A DNA stretch of 53,356 bases, taken from assembly GCF_003024515.2 (NCBI RefSeq), contig NZ_PYIX02000030.1, positions 1 to 53,356 on the forward strand. The letters run 5' to 3'. The translations under genes were made by a program, and so were the position numbers. Shown one piece after another: positions 35,162 to 43,366 of the stretch. This stretch comes from Acinetobacter sichuanensis. GTDB taxonomy: Bacteria; Pseudomonadota; Gammaproteobacteria; Pseudomonadales; Moraxellaceae. The notes beneath the pieces were generated by a model, which did no database searches, was not told the origin of the DNA, and saw only the letters and a list, made by a program, of their open reading frames with translations. Each line of letters begins with the position of its first letter. The stretch's first letter is position 1.

Positions 35162-35843
35162 CGACATCCTTCAATTGGTCTTGCGTTAATAAAGGTAAAA
35201 GTTCAGTTAAGTCATTAATAGATGGATATTCAAGTTCTAAGACATGGCGTGCTGCTTTTAAACTTGAGGGCTGACGAATTGTGACGAGCTGTTGAATGCC
35301 AAATTTTTCAGCACCCTGTAATACAGGCGTAGTATCATCAATCAGCATCGCATGTTGAGAGTCAAAAGGATGTTGCTGTTGTAAAATTTGCCAAAATTCT
35401 ACAAACTCTTTGGCATAACCAATATCTTCACTACTCACCATCACTTCAAAATAAGGGCTTAAATCAACATTTTCAAGTTTTAACTGAAGTCCTGCGCGGT
35501 CTGCATTGGTCACTAACCAACAACGATAGCCTTGTGCTTTTAATTGTTTAAGTAATTCAAAGCAACCTTGACGAGGTGCGATTTTATGTTGAAAGTCAGC
35601 TTGTAGTTGAAGTACATCAACACCAACTTTTGCAGTCCAATACTTTGAGGAATACCATAATAAGGTATGCTTATGCTGCTGATAAAATTCGTGTAAAGTG
35701 TGATGGCTTTGTTCGAGTGAGCATTGATGCGTGGCTGCGTGACGTTCTGGAAGTTGATGATTCCAGATCAGATCATCAAAAGCCAAATCAAGAAGCGTAC
35801 CGTCCATATCAAACATGATAATCGGTTTTATACAATCAGACAT
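35145..35843 (-). CDS. yrfG: HAD-family GMP/IMP nucleotidase (YrfG type)
   Basis: A cytosolic phosphatase; E. coli YrfG prefers purine monophosphates. 232 residues. HAD motif I FDMDGTLLD (11-19), motif II WLVTNAD (about 109-115), motif III Lys in YAKEF and motif IV MLIDDTTPVL (about 166-175) are present with a helical cap between I and II. The identity as YrfG rests on sequence feel plus the translationally overlapping hslR. It is divergent from cysQ across only 17 bp, so promoters overlap the neighbouring coding regions. Confidence 0.88.
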   Translation of the reverse strand: MSDCIKPIIMFDMDGTLLDLAFDDLIWNHQLPERHAATHQCSLEQSHHTLHEFYQQHKHTLLWYSSKYWTAKVGVDVLQLQADFQHKIAPRQGCFELLKQLKAQGYRCWLVTNADRAGLQLKLENVDLSPYFEVMVSSEDIGYAKEFVEFWQILQQQHPFDSQHAMLIDDTTPVLQGAEKFGIQQLVTIRQPSSLKAARHVLELEYPSINDLTELLPLLTQDQLKDVDVKTA

Positions 35844-35860
35844 AAAAATAGGTTTAATCC

Positions 35861-36712
35861 ATGTTTATTAAAACTCAAGCACCGCAAGATGAGCAAATTT
35901 TAAAATTAGTTCCAATCTTGGCACAGGCAACTCAAATACTGTTAGAAGAATACCAAAATTATTGTGCAGGGCGCGAGTTTAATATTCATGAAAAAGATGA
36001 TCATTCACCTGTGACACAAGCAGATTTAAGAGTAAATGCATTTTTACTACAACAATTGGCGATTTTAACACCTCATATTCCTGTACTCTCAGAAGAAAAT
36101 GATCATTCTGAACGTCATCATTGGACAGAATGCTGGTTGCTTGATCCATTAGATGGAACCAAAGAATTTATTCATGAACGAGATGAATTTACAATTAATC
36201 TGAGTCTTATTCAAAATCATCAAACGGTTTTCTCTCTGATTGCTGTGCCAACTGAGCAAGTCATGTACGTTGGCTATTTGACTGAACTTCCTTATAAATA
36301 TTCATTTTCACAACAGACATGGTTGCGTTATAGCAAATTTAAAGATATCGCAAATGATGCAATTCAAGTGGGGTTAAGTCATAGCAGTAAAAATCCTAAA
36401 TATCAGCAATATATTGATTATATTGAGCAAGAAACGCCAGTCATTAAGCGTGAAGCGGGTAGTGCTTATAAATTTTGTATGATGCTTGAAGGTGAAATCG
36501 ATATTTACCCACGTTTTCATCCAACCTCAGAATGGGATACAAGTGCAGGACAGGGCTTGTTAGAAAGTATCGGTGGAGGATTGGTAAGTCTAAAAGCTCA
36601 GGCATTTACCTATAATCAACGAGCAACAGTGCTTAATGATGGTTTTATTGCATACCGAGATCAGGAAAACCAAAAAATTGCATTAGCGGCGCTTACAAAC
36701 GTGACAGGCTAA
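35861..36712 (+). CDS. cysQ: 3'(2'),5'-bisphosphate nucleotidase CysQ
   Basis: Removes the 3' phosphate of PAP, the by-product of sulfate assimilation and acyl-carrier modification. 283 residues, somewhat longer than E. coli CysQ (246). The inositol-monophosphatase-type metal sites are visible: DDHSPVTQADLRVN (about 46-59), SEEND (about 82-86), WLLDPLDGTKEFIHERDEF (about 97-115) and the C-terminal SEWDTSAGQGLLES. Its ATG is 17 bp from the divergent yrfG start. Three-metal lithium-sensitive fold is expected. Confidence 0.92.
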   Translation: MFIKTQAPQDEQILKLVPILAQATQILLEEYQNYCAGREFNIHEKDDHSPVTQADLRVNAFLLQQLAILTPHIPVLSEENDHSERHHWTECWLLDPLDGTKEFIHERDEFTINLSLIQNHQTVFSLIAVPTEQVMYVGYLTELPYKYSFSQQTWLRYSKFKDIANDAIQVGLSHSSKNPKYQQYIDYIEQETPVIKREAGSAYKFCMMLEGEIDIYPRFHPTSEWDTSAGQGLLESIGGGLVSLKAQAFTYNQRATVLNDGFIAYRDQENQKIALAALTNVTG

Positions 36713-36775
36713 GATTGAGTGTTTTGTATCTCATGGTATAGTGAGGCATGATGAAAAGATAAATATTGAGTCTGT

Positions 36776-37513
36776 ATGGCACTTGAGCTATTGCCTAAAA
36801 GCATGTTGAAAGCGATTGATTTATTGCCTGATACAAAAACACCTGTCACTTTATTTACACGACATTCGATTCGTGAAATTGTAGATGGGCAGGGCTTAGC
36901 AGGCTATGATTTGCAATTGACTACCCAAGGACGAGATCTGGCGCAATCATGGGGTGCTTATTTGACAGAGCAGACAGATCGTATTATTCAGCATTGTATT
37001 TCAAGCCCAATTCAACGTTGTGTTGATACAGCAGCACTGATGATAGAGGGTGCTGATTTAATTAACCAACCCCATAATACGCATCGTATCGAGATTGTGG
37101 AGCAAGGCTTACTAGTAGAGCCGGGAAGTTTTGTTTTAGATATTAAGCAAGCAGCCCCTTATTTTCAAAAACAAGGTGCTTTAGGTTTTATTAATAGCTT
37201 TGTGAATAATGCTTTACCTGGCATGAAGCATCCTATCTCAGGGGTGGTTGATGTTTTAGAGTTGATTTATAACACGCATCCACAAAATGCGCAGGGTTTA
37301 AGCCTTGCTGTGAGCCATGATACGATTTTAGCGGCTATTATTGCGGTAATTTCAGGTCGTCATCATGTTACTAAAGTCGATTGGCCGCAAATGATGGAAG
37401 GTCTATTTGTCTGGTTTGAGGGTGATACATTTGAGGATTGTCTTTTAAAATGGATTTGGCGTGGTGAGATAAATCAATTATCTATTCGAGATTTTCAAAA
37501 GTTGGAAAATTAG
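36776..37513 (+). CDS. Histidine phosphatase family protein
   Basis: A 245-residue phosphatase of the phosphoglycerate-mutase-like fold. The catalytic motif appears as FTRHSIRE (about 27-34), the second Arg in SSPIQRCVDTA, and the second His in AVSHDTILAA (near 178). The large central insert (QAAPYFQKQGALGFINSFVN) and no signal peptide suggest a soluble enzyme with acid-phosphatase-branch features. The substrate is unknown. It follows cysQ by 63 bp on the same strand and may be cotranscribed. Confidence 0.85.
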   Translation: MALELLPKSMLKAIDLLPDTKTPVTLFTRHSIREIVDGQGLAGYDLQLTTQGRDLAQSWGAYLTEQTDRIIQHCISSPIQRCVDTAALMIEGADLINQPHNTHRIEIVEQGLLVEPGSFVLDIKQAAPYFQKQGALGFINSFVNNALPGMKHPISGVVDVLELIYNTHPQNAQGLSLAVSHDTILAAIIAVISGRHHVTKVDWPQMMEGLFVWFEGDTFEDCLLKWIWRGEINQLSIRDFQKLEN

Positions 37514-37707
37514 ATTATTTTTTAAGTGAGTGTTGTAATCTATCTATTTATATCTTTATGAAAGATTAATTCTATAAGTTGTTATTTTAGATATTGAAAA
37601 TTTTATAAATGTAAATAGTTTATATAGAATTACTATGCAATGTATTGAGTGGATGACAAGATTTGCTCATTTTTGAAAAGTGCTAACGGATATGATTTAA
37701 AAATGAG

Positions 37708-38160
37708 ATGAAAATATTTAAAAATAAAACCATACAATATTTAGGCTGTTTTCTTTTGTTTATTATTGGATGGCAGGTTTGGCGAGTTTATCCTCAGTCT
37801 GTTATTCAATTACAACAAGTGCAACAGGATCCACAGAAAATAATCATTCATCTACAATCTTCCAAGGATTTTGGAACACGTGGTTTTTTTGAAATAAATA
37901 GCCGTTTATTTTGTACAAATGATAAAAAATTAAATTTAACAGCATGGTCATATACGCCAACAGGAGCAGAATATATCGGGTTGATTGAAAAAACACCTGC
38001 ACTATTTGATGCAAAACATCAAAAATATATTTATCAAATAGAGCTTGAGTTAGATCATTGGCAAAATAAAGAACGATTAAATCAACCATTACAATGCCGT
38101 GTAATGACGGGACATTATTTAAGGGGTTTTATACGTTCAAATGTTATTCAAGTTCAATAG
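37708..38160 (+). CDS. Membrane-anchored hypothetical protein
   Basis: 150 residues with one N-terminal hydrophobic segment (about 9-24, IQYLGCFLLFIIGWQVW) that may be a signal anchor, then a soluble region of about 120 residues with alternating hydrophobic pattern suggesting beta strands and two Cys (CTN near 69, QCRV near 135) that could form a disulfide outside the cytosol. I do not recognise a family. It stands between a histidine phosphatase and the convergent rpsT gene. The ribosome site is weak. Confidence 0.7.
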   Translation: MKIFKNKTIQYLGCFLLFIIGWQVWRVYPQSVIQLQQVQQDPQKIIIHLQSSKDFGTRGFFEINSRLFCTNDKKLNLTAWSYTPTGAEYIGLIEKTPALFDAKHQKYIYQIELELDHWQNKERLNQPLQCRVMTGHYLRGFIRSNVIQVQ

Positions 38161-38182
38161 TAAATTAGCAAATTTCAGACAC

Positions 38183-38204
38183 AAAAAAAGCCCTAAAAAG
38201 GGCT
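38183..38204 (-). terminator. Rho-independent terminator of rpsT
   Basis: Read leftward: AGCCCT, loop TTTT, AGGGCT, then T7. It lies 17 bp after the rpsT stop. Confidence 0.85.
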
Positions 38205-38221
38205 CTTTTCTATGCAACAAC

Positions 38222-38488
38222 TTAGTTAGCTAACGCTTTAACTTGTGCATTCAAACGGCTCTTATGACGAGCTGCTTTGTTTTTATGGATGATGCCTTTA
38301 TCAGCCATACGGTCGATTACTGGAACTGCAGCTTTATAAGCTTCAGTTGCAGCAGCATATTCACCAGCTGAGATAGCTGCGATAGTACGCTTGATGTAAG
38401 TACGAACCATAGAACGTAAGCTTGCGTTGTGTTTACGCGCTTTTACGTTTTGCTTAGCACGTTTTTTTGCTTGAGCAGAGTTTGCCAC
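38222..38488 (-). CDS. rpsT: 30S ribosomal protein S20
   Basis: 88 residues, very basic and helical, binding 16S rRNA in the small subunit. The start is the GTG at 38488 ([13 protein letters not shown]), which has AAGGAG seven bases upstream; the longer upstream frame has no such site and does not match S20. [20 protein letters not shown] and [20 protein letters not shown] are typical. A rare start codon is also known for E. coli rpsT (TTG) and takes part in S20 self-control; a structured leader precedes this gene. Confidence 0.97.
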   Translation of the reverse strand: MANSAQAKKRAKQNVKARKHNASLRSMVRTYIKRTIAAISAGEYAAATEAYKAAVPVIDRMADKGIIHKNKAARHKSRLNAQVKALAN

Positions 38489-38570
38489 TCGTGCACTCCT
38501 TGAATTAGATTGGTCTGGGCGGGCTGAAACCACATCTGAAAACCAACATCAGAGGATTATCACCAGCCCG
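38489..38570 (-). promoter_or_regulatory. Structured leader of rpsT
   Basis: CGGGCTG (38520-38526) and CAGCCCG (38564-38570) form a 7-bp GC-rich inverted repeat that encloses a smaller TCTGA/TCAGA hairpin. It lies 32 bases before the GTG start. No T tract follows, so it is more likely a leader structure than a terminator; S20 feedback is a possible use. Confidence 0.4.
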
Positions 38571-38702
38571 TAAACAAGTGCCATATTGTGATTAAAGCAC
38601 AGCCTAAAGTCAAGTCTTGACTTGCTTTGGCAACATTATAGATGCAGAAACTTTTTAAATAAAACGTTAGATTAGTAATAAATTCAGGAGATTGATTAAA
38701 AA

Positions 38703-39368
38703 ATGGCTTATTCGATTAAAAATGCAATTATTATTGGTGCAACAGGTTTAGTTGGACGTTGTCTGGTTGAACAACTCAACCAAGTAACTTGCTGTGAAAA
38801 AATAACAGTTGTTGTGCGTCGAAAAGATGATGCCTTTGCAAAACACCCTAAAGTAGATCAGTTACTTTTAGATGACTTTTTATTGCTGAATGATCAAGAT
38901 GTAAATGGTTATAGTCATGCATTTAGTTGTTTAGGTACAACCATTAAAAAAGCAGGATCAAAACAAGCATTTTATAATATTGATTTTGAGATCAATGCAC
39001 ATTTTGCTGATTTATTGGAAAGCACTGAAACTCATTTGCTGCTCGTGAGTGCTTTGGGCGCAAATCCATCTTCTCCAATTTTTTATAATCGTGTTAAAGG
39101 AGAATTGGAACAGTATATTGAGAAACTTGGTTTAATGCGTGTTTCGATTATTCGCCCATCATTATTATTGGGCGAGCGCAACGAAAAACGGTTTTTAGAA
39201 GATATCTCTCAAAAGACCTATCAAAAATTTTCACATTTAATACCAAATACGTTTAAATATAAACCTGTGACAGCCGAGCAAGTGGCTCATACTATGGTCG
39301 AGGCTGCACAAAATCAAACTCATCAATTTGAAATATATGATAATTTAAGCATACAAAATGCCAAATAA
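38703..39368 (+). CDS. NAD(P)-binding short-chain-like oxidoreductase (HTATIP2 type)
   Basis: 221 residues with a Rossmann dinucleotide-binding start IIGATGLVGRCLVEQL (10-25), VVVRRKD after the second strand, SCLGTTIKKAGSK near 78-90 and FYNRVKGELEQYIEKLGL (about 129-146) with the Tyr-x-x-x-Lys pair shown as YNRVK. This pattern suits the HTATIP2/TIP30-like atypical SDR group found in many proteobacteria. The substrate is unknown. It starts a rightward group with the RraA-like and GST-like genes (12 and 27 bp gaps). Confidence 0.83.
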   Translation: MAYSIKNAIIIGATGLVGRCLVEQLNQVTCCEKITVVVRRKDDAFAKHPKVDQLLLDDFLLLNDQDVNGYSHAFSCLGTTIKKAGSKQAFYNIDFEINAHFADLLESTETHLLLVSALGANPSSPIFYNRVKGELEQYIEKLGLMRVSIIRPSLLLGERNEKRFLEDISQKTYQKFSHLIPNTFKYKPVTAEQVAHTMVEAAQNQTHQFEIYDNLSIQNAK

Positions 39369-39380
39369 TGGAGAATTAAA

Positions 39381-39893
39381 GTGACTTCAGTACCCTTTGT
39401 AACTTGTGATTTATTGGATGATAACCCTGAAAAAGCCATTCAAACTTTAATTCCATCTTTAGATGGAAAATTCTTTAAAAGTTATGGCGCACGTAAAACA
39501 TTTGGTGGTCAGATTGTGACTGTAAAATGTTTTGAAGATAATTCACGTGTTAAGGAATTATTGGCTACAGATGGAACTGGAAAAGTTTTGGTGGTTGATG
39601 GAGGTGCTTCTATGCGCTGTGCATTGATGGGCGATATGATTGCTGAGTCTGCTGTTAAAAATCACTGGAATGGTGTTGTAATTTATGGCTGTGTGCGTGA
39701 TGTTGATGCTTTAGCAGAGCTTGACTTAGGTGTACATGCATTGGCTTCAATTCCACAAAAAAGTAATCGTAAAGGCATTGGAGAGGTTGATATTACGCTG
39801 TATTTTGGTAATGTAAGCTTTAATTCTGAAGAATATATCTATGTAGATAACAACGGAATTATTGTTTCAAAAGAAAAATTAGTTGATTTATAA
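39381..39893 (+). CDS. rraA: RraA family protein (ribonuclease E inhibitor-like)
   Basis: 170 residues with a GTG start and GGAG ten bases upstream. VTCDLLDDNPEKAIQTLIPS opens the RraA-like fold, and GGQIVTVKCFEDNSRVKELL, VVDGGASMRCALMGDMIAE and WNGVVIYGCVRDVDAL follow. E. coli RraA binds RNase E and slows RNA decay, and members of the wider family are 4-hydroxy-4-methyl-2-oxoglutarate aldolases; the DGG...RCALMGD signature with the Arg and Asp is common to both. The length fits the RraA type (161 in E. coli). Confidence 0.9.
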   Translation: MTSVPFVTCDLLDDNPEKAIQTLIPSLDGKFFKSYGARKTFGGQIVTVKCFEDNSRVKELLATDGTGKVLVVDGGASMRCALMGDMIAESAVKNHWNGVVIYGCVRDVDALAELDLGVHALASIPQKSNRKGIGEVDITLYFGNVSFNSEEYIYVDNNGIIVSKEKLVDL

Positions 39894-39920
39894 AATAGGG
39901 TCATCCCAAAGGATCGCAAA

Positions 39921-40709
39921 ATGGTACATCATCAAATTAAAGTTGTACAAGCTTTAGCTTCAGCCATTACAGAAGGTGGTCGTGGTGCAAATGGAACAGC
40001 ATTTCCAAATCAGCCAGAAAAGGCATTAAAGCTCTATGAATTTGAAGGTTCACCATTTTGTCGTCGGGTTCGTGAAGTGATGACACTACTGAATCTAGAC
40101 TATGAGGTCTATCCTTGTCCTAAGGGTGGCACAAAATATCGTAAAATTGTAAAAGAATTGGGTGGAAAAGCACAATTTCCATTTTTTGTAGATGAAAATA
40201 CAGGCGAAAAACTGTATGAATCACAAGATATTATCCAATATTTGTTTAAAAATTACGGTAAATCAGGAAAAACACCAAAAAAATATACACATTATCCAAA
40301 ACTTCCATTGGTTGCATTTGCAGGTACTTTGATTAATGGCGCGCGTGGCGTTTGGATCAATAAAAAAATTATTAATCGTAGTGCACCTGAGCAGTTGGTT
40401 CAGCTCTGGGGATTTGAAGCAAGCCCATATACACGTGTAGTACGTGGTGTTTTAACAGAGCTTGAGATTCCATTTGTATTTCATAATGTGGCAAAAGAGC
40501 GCTGGCAAGATCAAGGTCCTTCGATTTTACGTTTGAAACCAGGTAAATACGAAGCACTAAAAGGCGGAAAGCGTGAAAAGATTGTCTCTGTTATGGGGCG
40601 TGTGAAAAAAGATATTCAAGTGCCTTATTTTGAAGATCCAAATACAGGGGCAAAAATATTTGAATCTGAAGCAATTATAAATTATTTACAACGAAAATAT
40701 GGTGCTTAA
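39921..40709 (+). CDS. Tandem glutaredoxin/GST N-terminal-like domain protein
   Basis: 262 residues containing two copies of a thioredoxin-fold GST N-terminal domain. Copy 1 (about 31-112): YEFEGSPFCRRVREVMTLLN, QFPFFVDENTGEKLYESQDI. Copy 2 (about 158-260): WGFEASPYTRVVRGVLTELE, QVPYFEDPNTGAKIFESEAI. Copy 1 keeps one Cys in SPFC; copy 2 has SPYT with no Cys, so at most one copy can do thiol chemistry. The GST helical domain is missing. Glutathione binding through the P and E/S-x motifs is plausible. It closes the rightward group and has its own terminator. Function is not established. Confidence 0.85.
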   Translation: MVHHQIKVVQALASAITEGGRGANGTAFPNQPEKALKLYEFEGSPFCRRVREVMTLLNLDYEVYPCPKGGTKYRKIVKELGGKAQFPFFVDENTGEKLYESQDIIQYLFKNYGKSGKTPKKYTHYPKLPLVAFAGTLINGARGVWINKKIINRSAPEQLVQLWGFEASPYTRVVRGVLTELEIPFVFHNVAKERWQDQGPSILRLKPGKYEALKGGKREKIVSVMGRVKKDIQVPYFEDPNTGAKIFESEAIINYLQRKYGA

Positions 40710-40729
40710 TCATATTGATATTATAGTTG

Positions 40730-40757
40730 AAAATGGGAGTAAATTTACTCCCATTTT
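40730..40757. terminator. Palindromic bidirectional terminator
   Basis: A 28-bp perfect palindrome: AAAATGGGAGTAAA followed directly by its complement TTTACTCCCATTTT, with a further T. It sits between convergent GST-like and DUF4291 genes. Confidence 0.82.
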
Positions 40758-40772
40758 TCATAGCATATAATT

Positions 40773-41363
40773 TTAAGAAATATTTAAATGTCTTTTGAGC
40801 GAGGCACTCACAGGATAAATCCGCTCTTTTGGCAATAATTTTTCCGCATGTTTATATTGACCCTTACGACGAAACTGAGCCATTTTTTGCACCTTTGGAC
40901 TGATATCCTCTATGCTTAGGATTGCATCATTAAATGAATGGATTAAAAAACGACTGATGCCAATCTGAATACTGCGATGCTCTAATTTTGCACCTTTCAA
41001 ATTATGTTCAGGATCCCATTGGATATGCACCTGTGCTTGCTCAAATAGGTCTAGCCATGGTTGATCGTGTTGGGGGTGAAATAAACTTGGATCGGTATGT
41101 ACACTTTGACTCAACAACATTTCCCAAAAATCACGTGGGATACGAATCGCAAGAATATGTTCCTGACTCGATTTATTTGCCCAATTGCTGCGTCCCATCA
41201 ACCATAAAAGTGACGGTTTAATCCATGTCATTCTTTGAAATGAAAATGGAGAAACAAATTTTTGCTGTTGAATGGCAAGTTGCGCGATCTGTTTGTTATA
41301 GGCTTGATAGACCGTAATGCTGTCACGGTCATATACTGCACGAATTTCATGATATGCAGGCAT
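40773..41363 (-). CDS. DUF4291 family protein
   Basis: 196 residues from ATG 41363 (MPAYHEIRAVYDRDSITVYQ); an in-frame GTG four codons earlier is less likely. The N-terminal EIRAVYDRDSITVYQAYN, the FSFQRMTWIKPSLLWLMGRS block (about 40-60) and VQWDPEH-like IQWDPEHN followed by RSIQIGIS define DUF4291, a conserved family of unknown function found in bacteria and fungi. The acidic, aromatic core has been likened to nucleotide-binding folds only loosely. Single gene, convergent with the GST-like gene. Confidence 0.88.
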   Translation of the reverse strand: MPAYHEIRAVYDRDSITVYQAYNKQIAQLAIQQQKFVSPFSFQRMTWIKPSLLWLMGRSNWANKSSQEHILAIRIPRDFWEMLLSQSVHTDPSLFHPQHDQPWLDLFEQAQVHIQWDPEHNLKGAKLEHRSIQIGISRFLIHSFNDAILSIEDISPKVQKMAQFRRKGQYKHAEKLLPKERIYPVSASLKRHLNIS

Positions 41364-41542
41364 AATGAATCTCACTTAAAAATTTAACCAAGTTTTTGAA
41401 AATTAAAAAACTGAGTTAAACAAGTGGAAAATGATTTACCGCTTGGCAAACAATTAGATTCATCATGATAAAAATGTGAAATAGAGAAATTTTGTGTGTA
41501 TTTTATTCAGATATAAAATTTTAGCAAGTATGAATAGACGGG

Positions 41543-42061
41543 ATGTTGATGATAAATTCTAAAGAAAATTTACTTTTACTTGCCCAATATAATGTATGGG
41601 CAACACAACGTTTGGTGGAAGCCTTAGAATCTGTTTCAGATCAACATTTTTATCAGGATACAGGATTATTTTTTAACAGTATTTTTGGCACGCTCAATCA
41701 TTTGCTTTTGGGTGAACATCGCTTGTGGTACGCAAGATTTGCCTTGAACCAATCTCCAGTTTCAGCGTTGAATCAAATCGTTCATTCTGATAGAAACCTT
41801 TTGCTGAATGATTTAAGGCAGAAGTCAAATCATTGGATGATATGGTTAAATCAATTGGATCAATCGGTATTGCAGGGCAATTTAAATTATAAAACAGCGT
41901 TAGGACAGGCGATGTGTTTGCCATTTGCTGCAACATTGCTGCATGTGTTTAATCATGGCACCCATCATCGTGGGCAGATCACGGCTGCCATGACTGCATT
42001 GGGTTATGGCTGTCCCGAGCTTGATTTGGTTTATATGTTGGTGGAGTTACAAGCAGAATAA
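41543..42061 (+). CDS. DinB-family protein
   Basis: 172 residues predicted to form a four-helix bundle of the DinB/YfiT group. Metal-binding histidines are visible in GTLNHLLLGEH (about 50-60) and VFNHGTHHRGQI (about 135-146). The family includes thiol transferases and glutathione- or bacillithiol-dependent enzymes, so a metal-dependent transfer is likely, but the substrate is unknown. The alternative start at 41549 has better distance to GGATG. It converges on the leftward Fur-controlled unit. Confidence 0.88.
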   Translation: MLMINSKENLLLLAQYNVWATQRLVEALESVSDQHFYQDTGLFFNSIFGTLNHLLLGEHRLWYARFALNQSPVSALNQIVHSDRNLLLNDLRQKSNHWMIWLNQLDQSVLQGNLNYKTALGQAMCLPFAATLLHVFNHGTHHRGQITAAMTALGYGCPELDLVYMLVELQAE

Positions 42062-42093
42062 TCAAGAGGTAAATATAAAGTATAGCTGATATT

Positions 42094-42525
42094 TTAAGCT
42101 ATATTTTTAGATTTTCTCAGTAAAATACCCATCCATATATGGAGTGGCAACCAAAAAATGCAGATTAAACCAAGCCAAATATGTGTCCATTTGATATTTT
42201 CATGCCATTCTTCAGGACTATAGTATAGACCTGTTCCTGTCAGCGCTAAAATGCTCATCAATACAAGCATGCTTAAGCCAGTCAGCATGTTCCGCTTTAA
42301 ATTCAGTGCAATACGGATATGTACAGCAATGACTGAGCCGAAAATCACTAAAAAAATGGCTGCCGAAATACCATGTGTTTTTAGTACATTGACCGTAAAA
42401 TCGCTAGGATCTTGCATTTTCCAGTCCTGCGTATATGCGAAATAGAGTCCGCTTAGCGCAAGAATCAGCCAGATAAAAAAGAGCAAGTAGCGTTGCAGAA
42501 ACGGAATTTTTAAGCTAAATGTCAT
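42094..42525 (-). CDS. Four-helix membrane protein, putative di-haem cytochrome b
   Basis: 143 residues with helices at about 12-31, 51-71, 80-100 and 114-134. Histidines sit at both ends of helix 2 (His51, His69) and of helix 4 (His115, His129), which would face each other as two pairs on opposite sides of the membrane, a layout as in cytochrome b561-like proteins. I do not recognise the family by name, and haem binding is inference. It is the last gene of a leftward unit (17 bp after apbE) with FMN-binding and ApbE genes, supporting an electron-transfer role. Confidence 0.72.
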   Translation of the reverse strand: MTFSLKIPFLQRYLLFFIWLILALSGLYFAYTQDWKMQDPSDFTVNVLKTHGISAAIFLVIFGSVIAVHIRIALNLKRNMLTGLSMLVLMSILALTGTGLYYSPEEWHENIKWTHIWLGLICIFWLPLHIWMGILLRKSKNIA

Positions 42526-42542
42526 GGCAATACCAACTCAAT

Positions 42543-43352
42543 TTATAGAATGAATGCCTGTGCCGAAAATAAAGGCAAACAGGGGTGTTGTAGATTTTGA
42601 GTGATCGCAACAACTTTGGTCAGTGCATCGGCAATACAGGCATTTGGTGCGATCACACTAAAACTGTGGTCGGTATCCAATGCATGGCGTGTATATGGGT
42701 TGACCAAAGCATTGATCCATTGCCCTTGATTTTTGGCTTTGGAAAAATAGCAGGCAGAGGTGGCAATCGCACCATTTGCCAATTCTCCACAGGCATATAA
42801 TTGCTGAGGAGCCTGAGGATCTCGAATAAAGATTTGTTCAGCAATATTCCCTAAAACACGTAAATCTCCACCTGCATTGACCACTGCATTTTTCACGCCA
42901 TGTTTACGTAGGGAGTAAATAGCTACATCAATCGCAAAGCCTTTGGCGATGCCGCCCAGATCGAGCACAATTGGAGCTGTAAACCGTATCTTATTGGCAG
43001 AAAGACAATGTAAATGTGCCTGTGACAAATTCATTTTTTCAGGGTTTACGATAGGGAGATGCGTAGGCAACAATTCCCAGTCCATCAAAGTATTGGCAAC
43101 AGTACAGTCAAATACGCCTGAAGAGGCTGTAAATACCCGTTGAGCACGTTGTAAAACAGCATAAGTCCATGGATGAACCCGCACCGCTTGTTGAAAAGCA
43201 CTGCGGTTGATCTGTGATAACTCACTTGCAGGATCATGAAAGCTCATCAATTGTTGAACTTTTTCAATACAGGCAAATGCTTGATCCATGATTGAATGTG
43301 CCGCATGAGGTATGAAGTCATCATACAGTTTGATTTCAACCATGGTGCCCAA
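42543..43352 (-). CDS. apbE: FAD:protein FMN transferase (ApbE family)
   Basis: Covalently attaches FMN from FAD to a Thr of a partner flavoprotein; the partner is very likely the adjacent FMN-binding protein. About 270 residues. GTMVEIKLYD at the start, SELSQINRSAF, FDCTVANTLMDW, LDLGGIAKGFAIDVAI, NAGGDLRVLG and the Mg-binding IADALTKVVAI are all present. The N-terminus is odd: family members usually have a lipoprotein signal peptide, but here the frame opens with KPLLGTM without any ATG upstream, so initiation is at TTG (43352) or ATG 43343 and no export signal is seen. It may be translated by coupling to the gene 14 bp upstream. Confidence 0.88.
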   Translation of the reverse strand: MGTMVEIKLYDDFIPHAAHSIMDQAFACIEKVQQLMSFHDPASELSQINRSAFQQAVRVHPWTYAVLQRAQRVFTASSGVFDCTVANTLMDWELLPTHLPIVNPEKMNLSQAHLHCLSANKIRFTAPIVLDLGGIAKGFAIDVAIYSLRKHGVKNAVVNAGGDLRVLGNIAEQIFIRDPQAPQQLYACGELANGAIATSACYFSKAKNQGQWINALVNPYTRHALDTDHSFSVIAPNACIADALTKVVAITQNLQHPCLPLFSAQAFIL

Positions 43353-43366
43353 TAAAGGTTTGGCTC

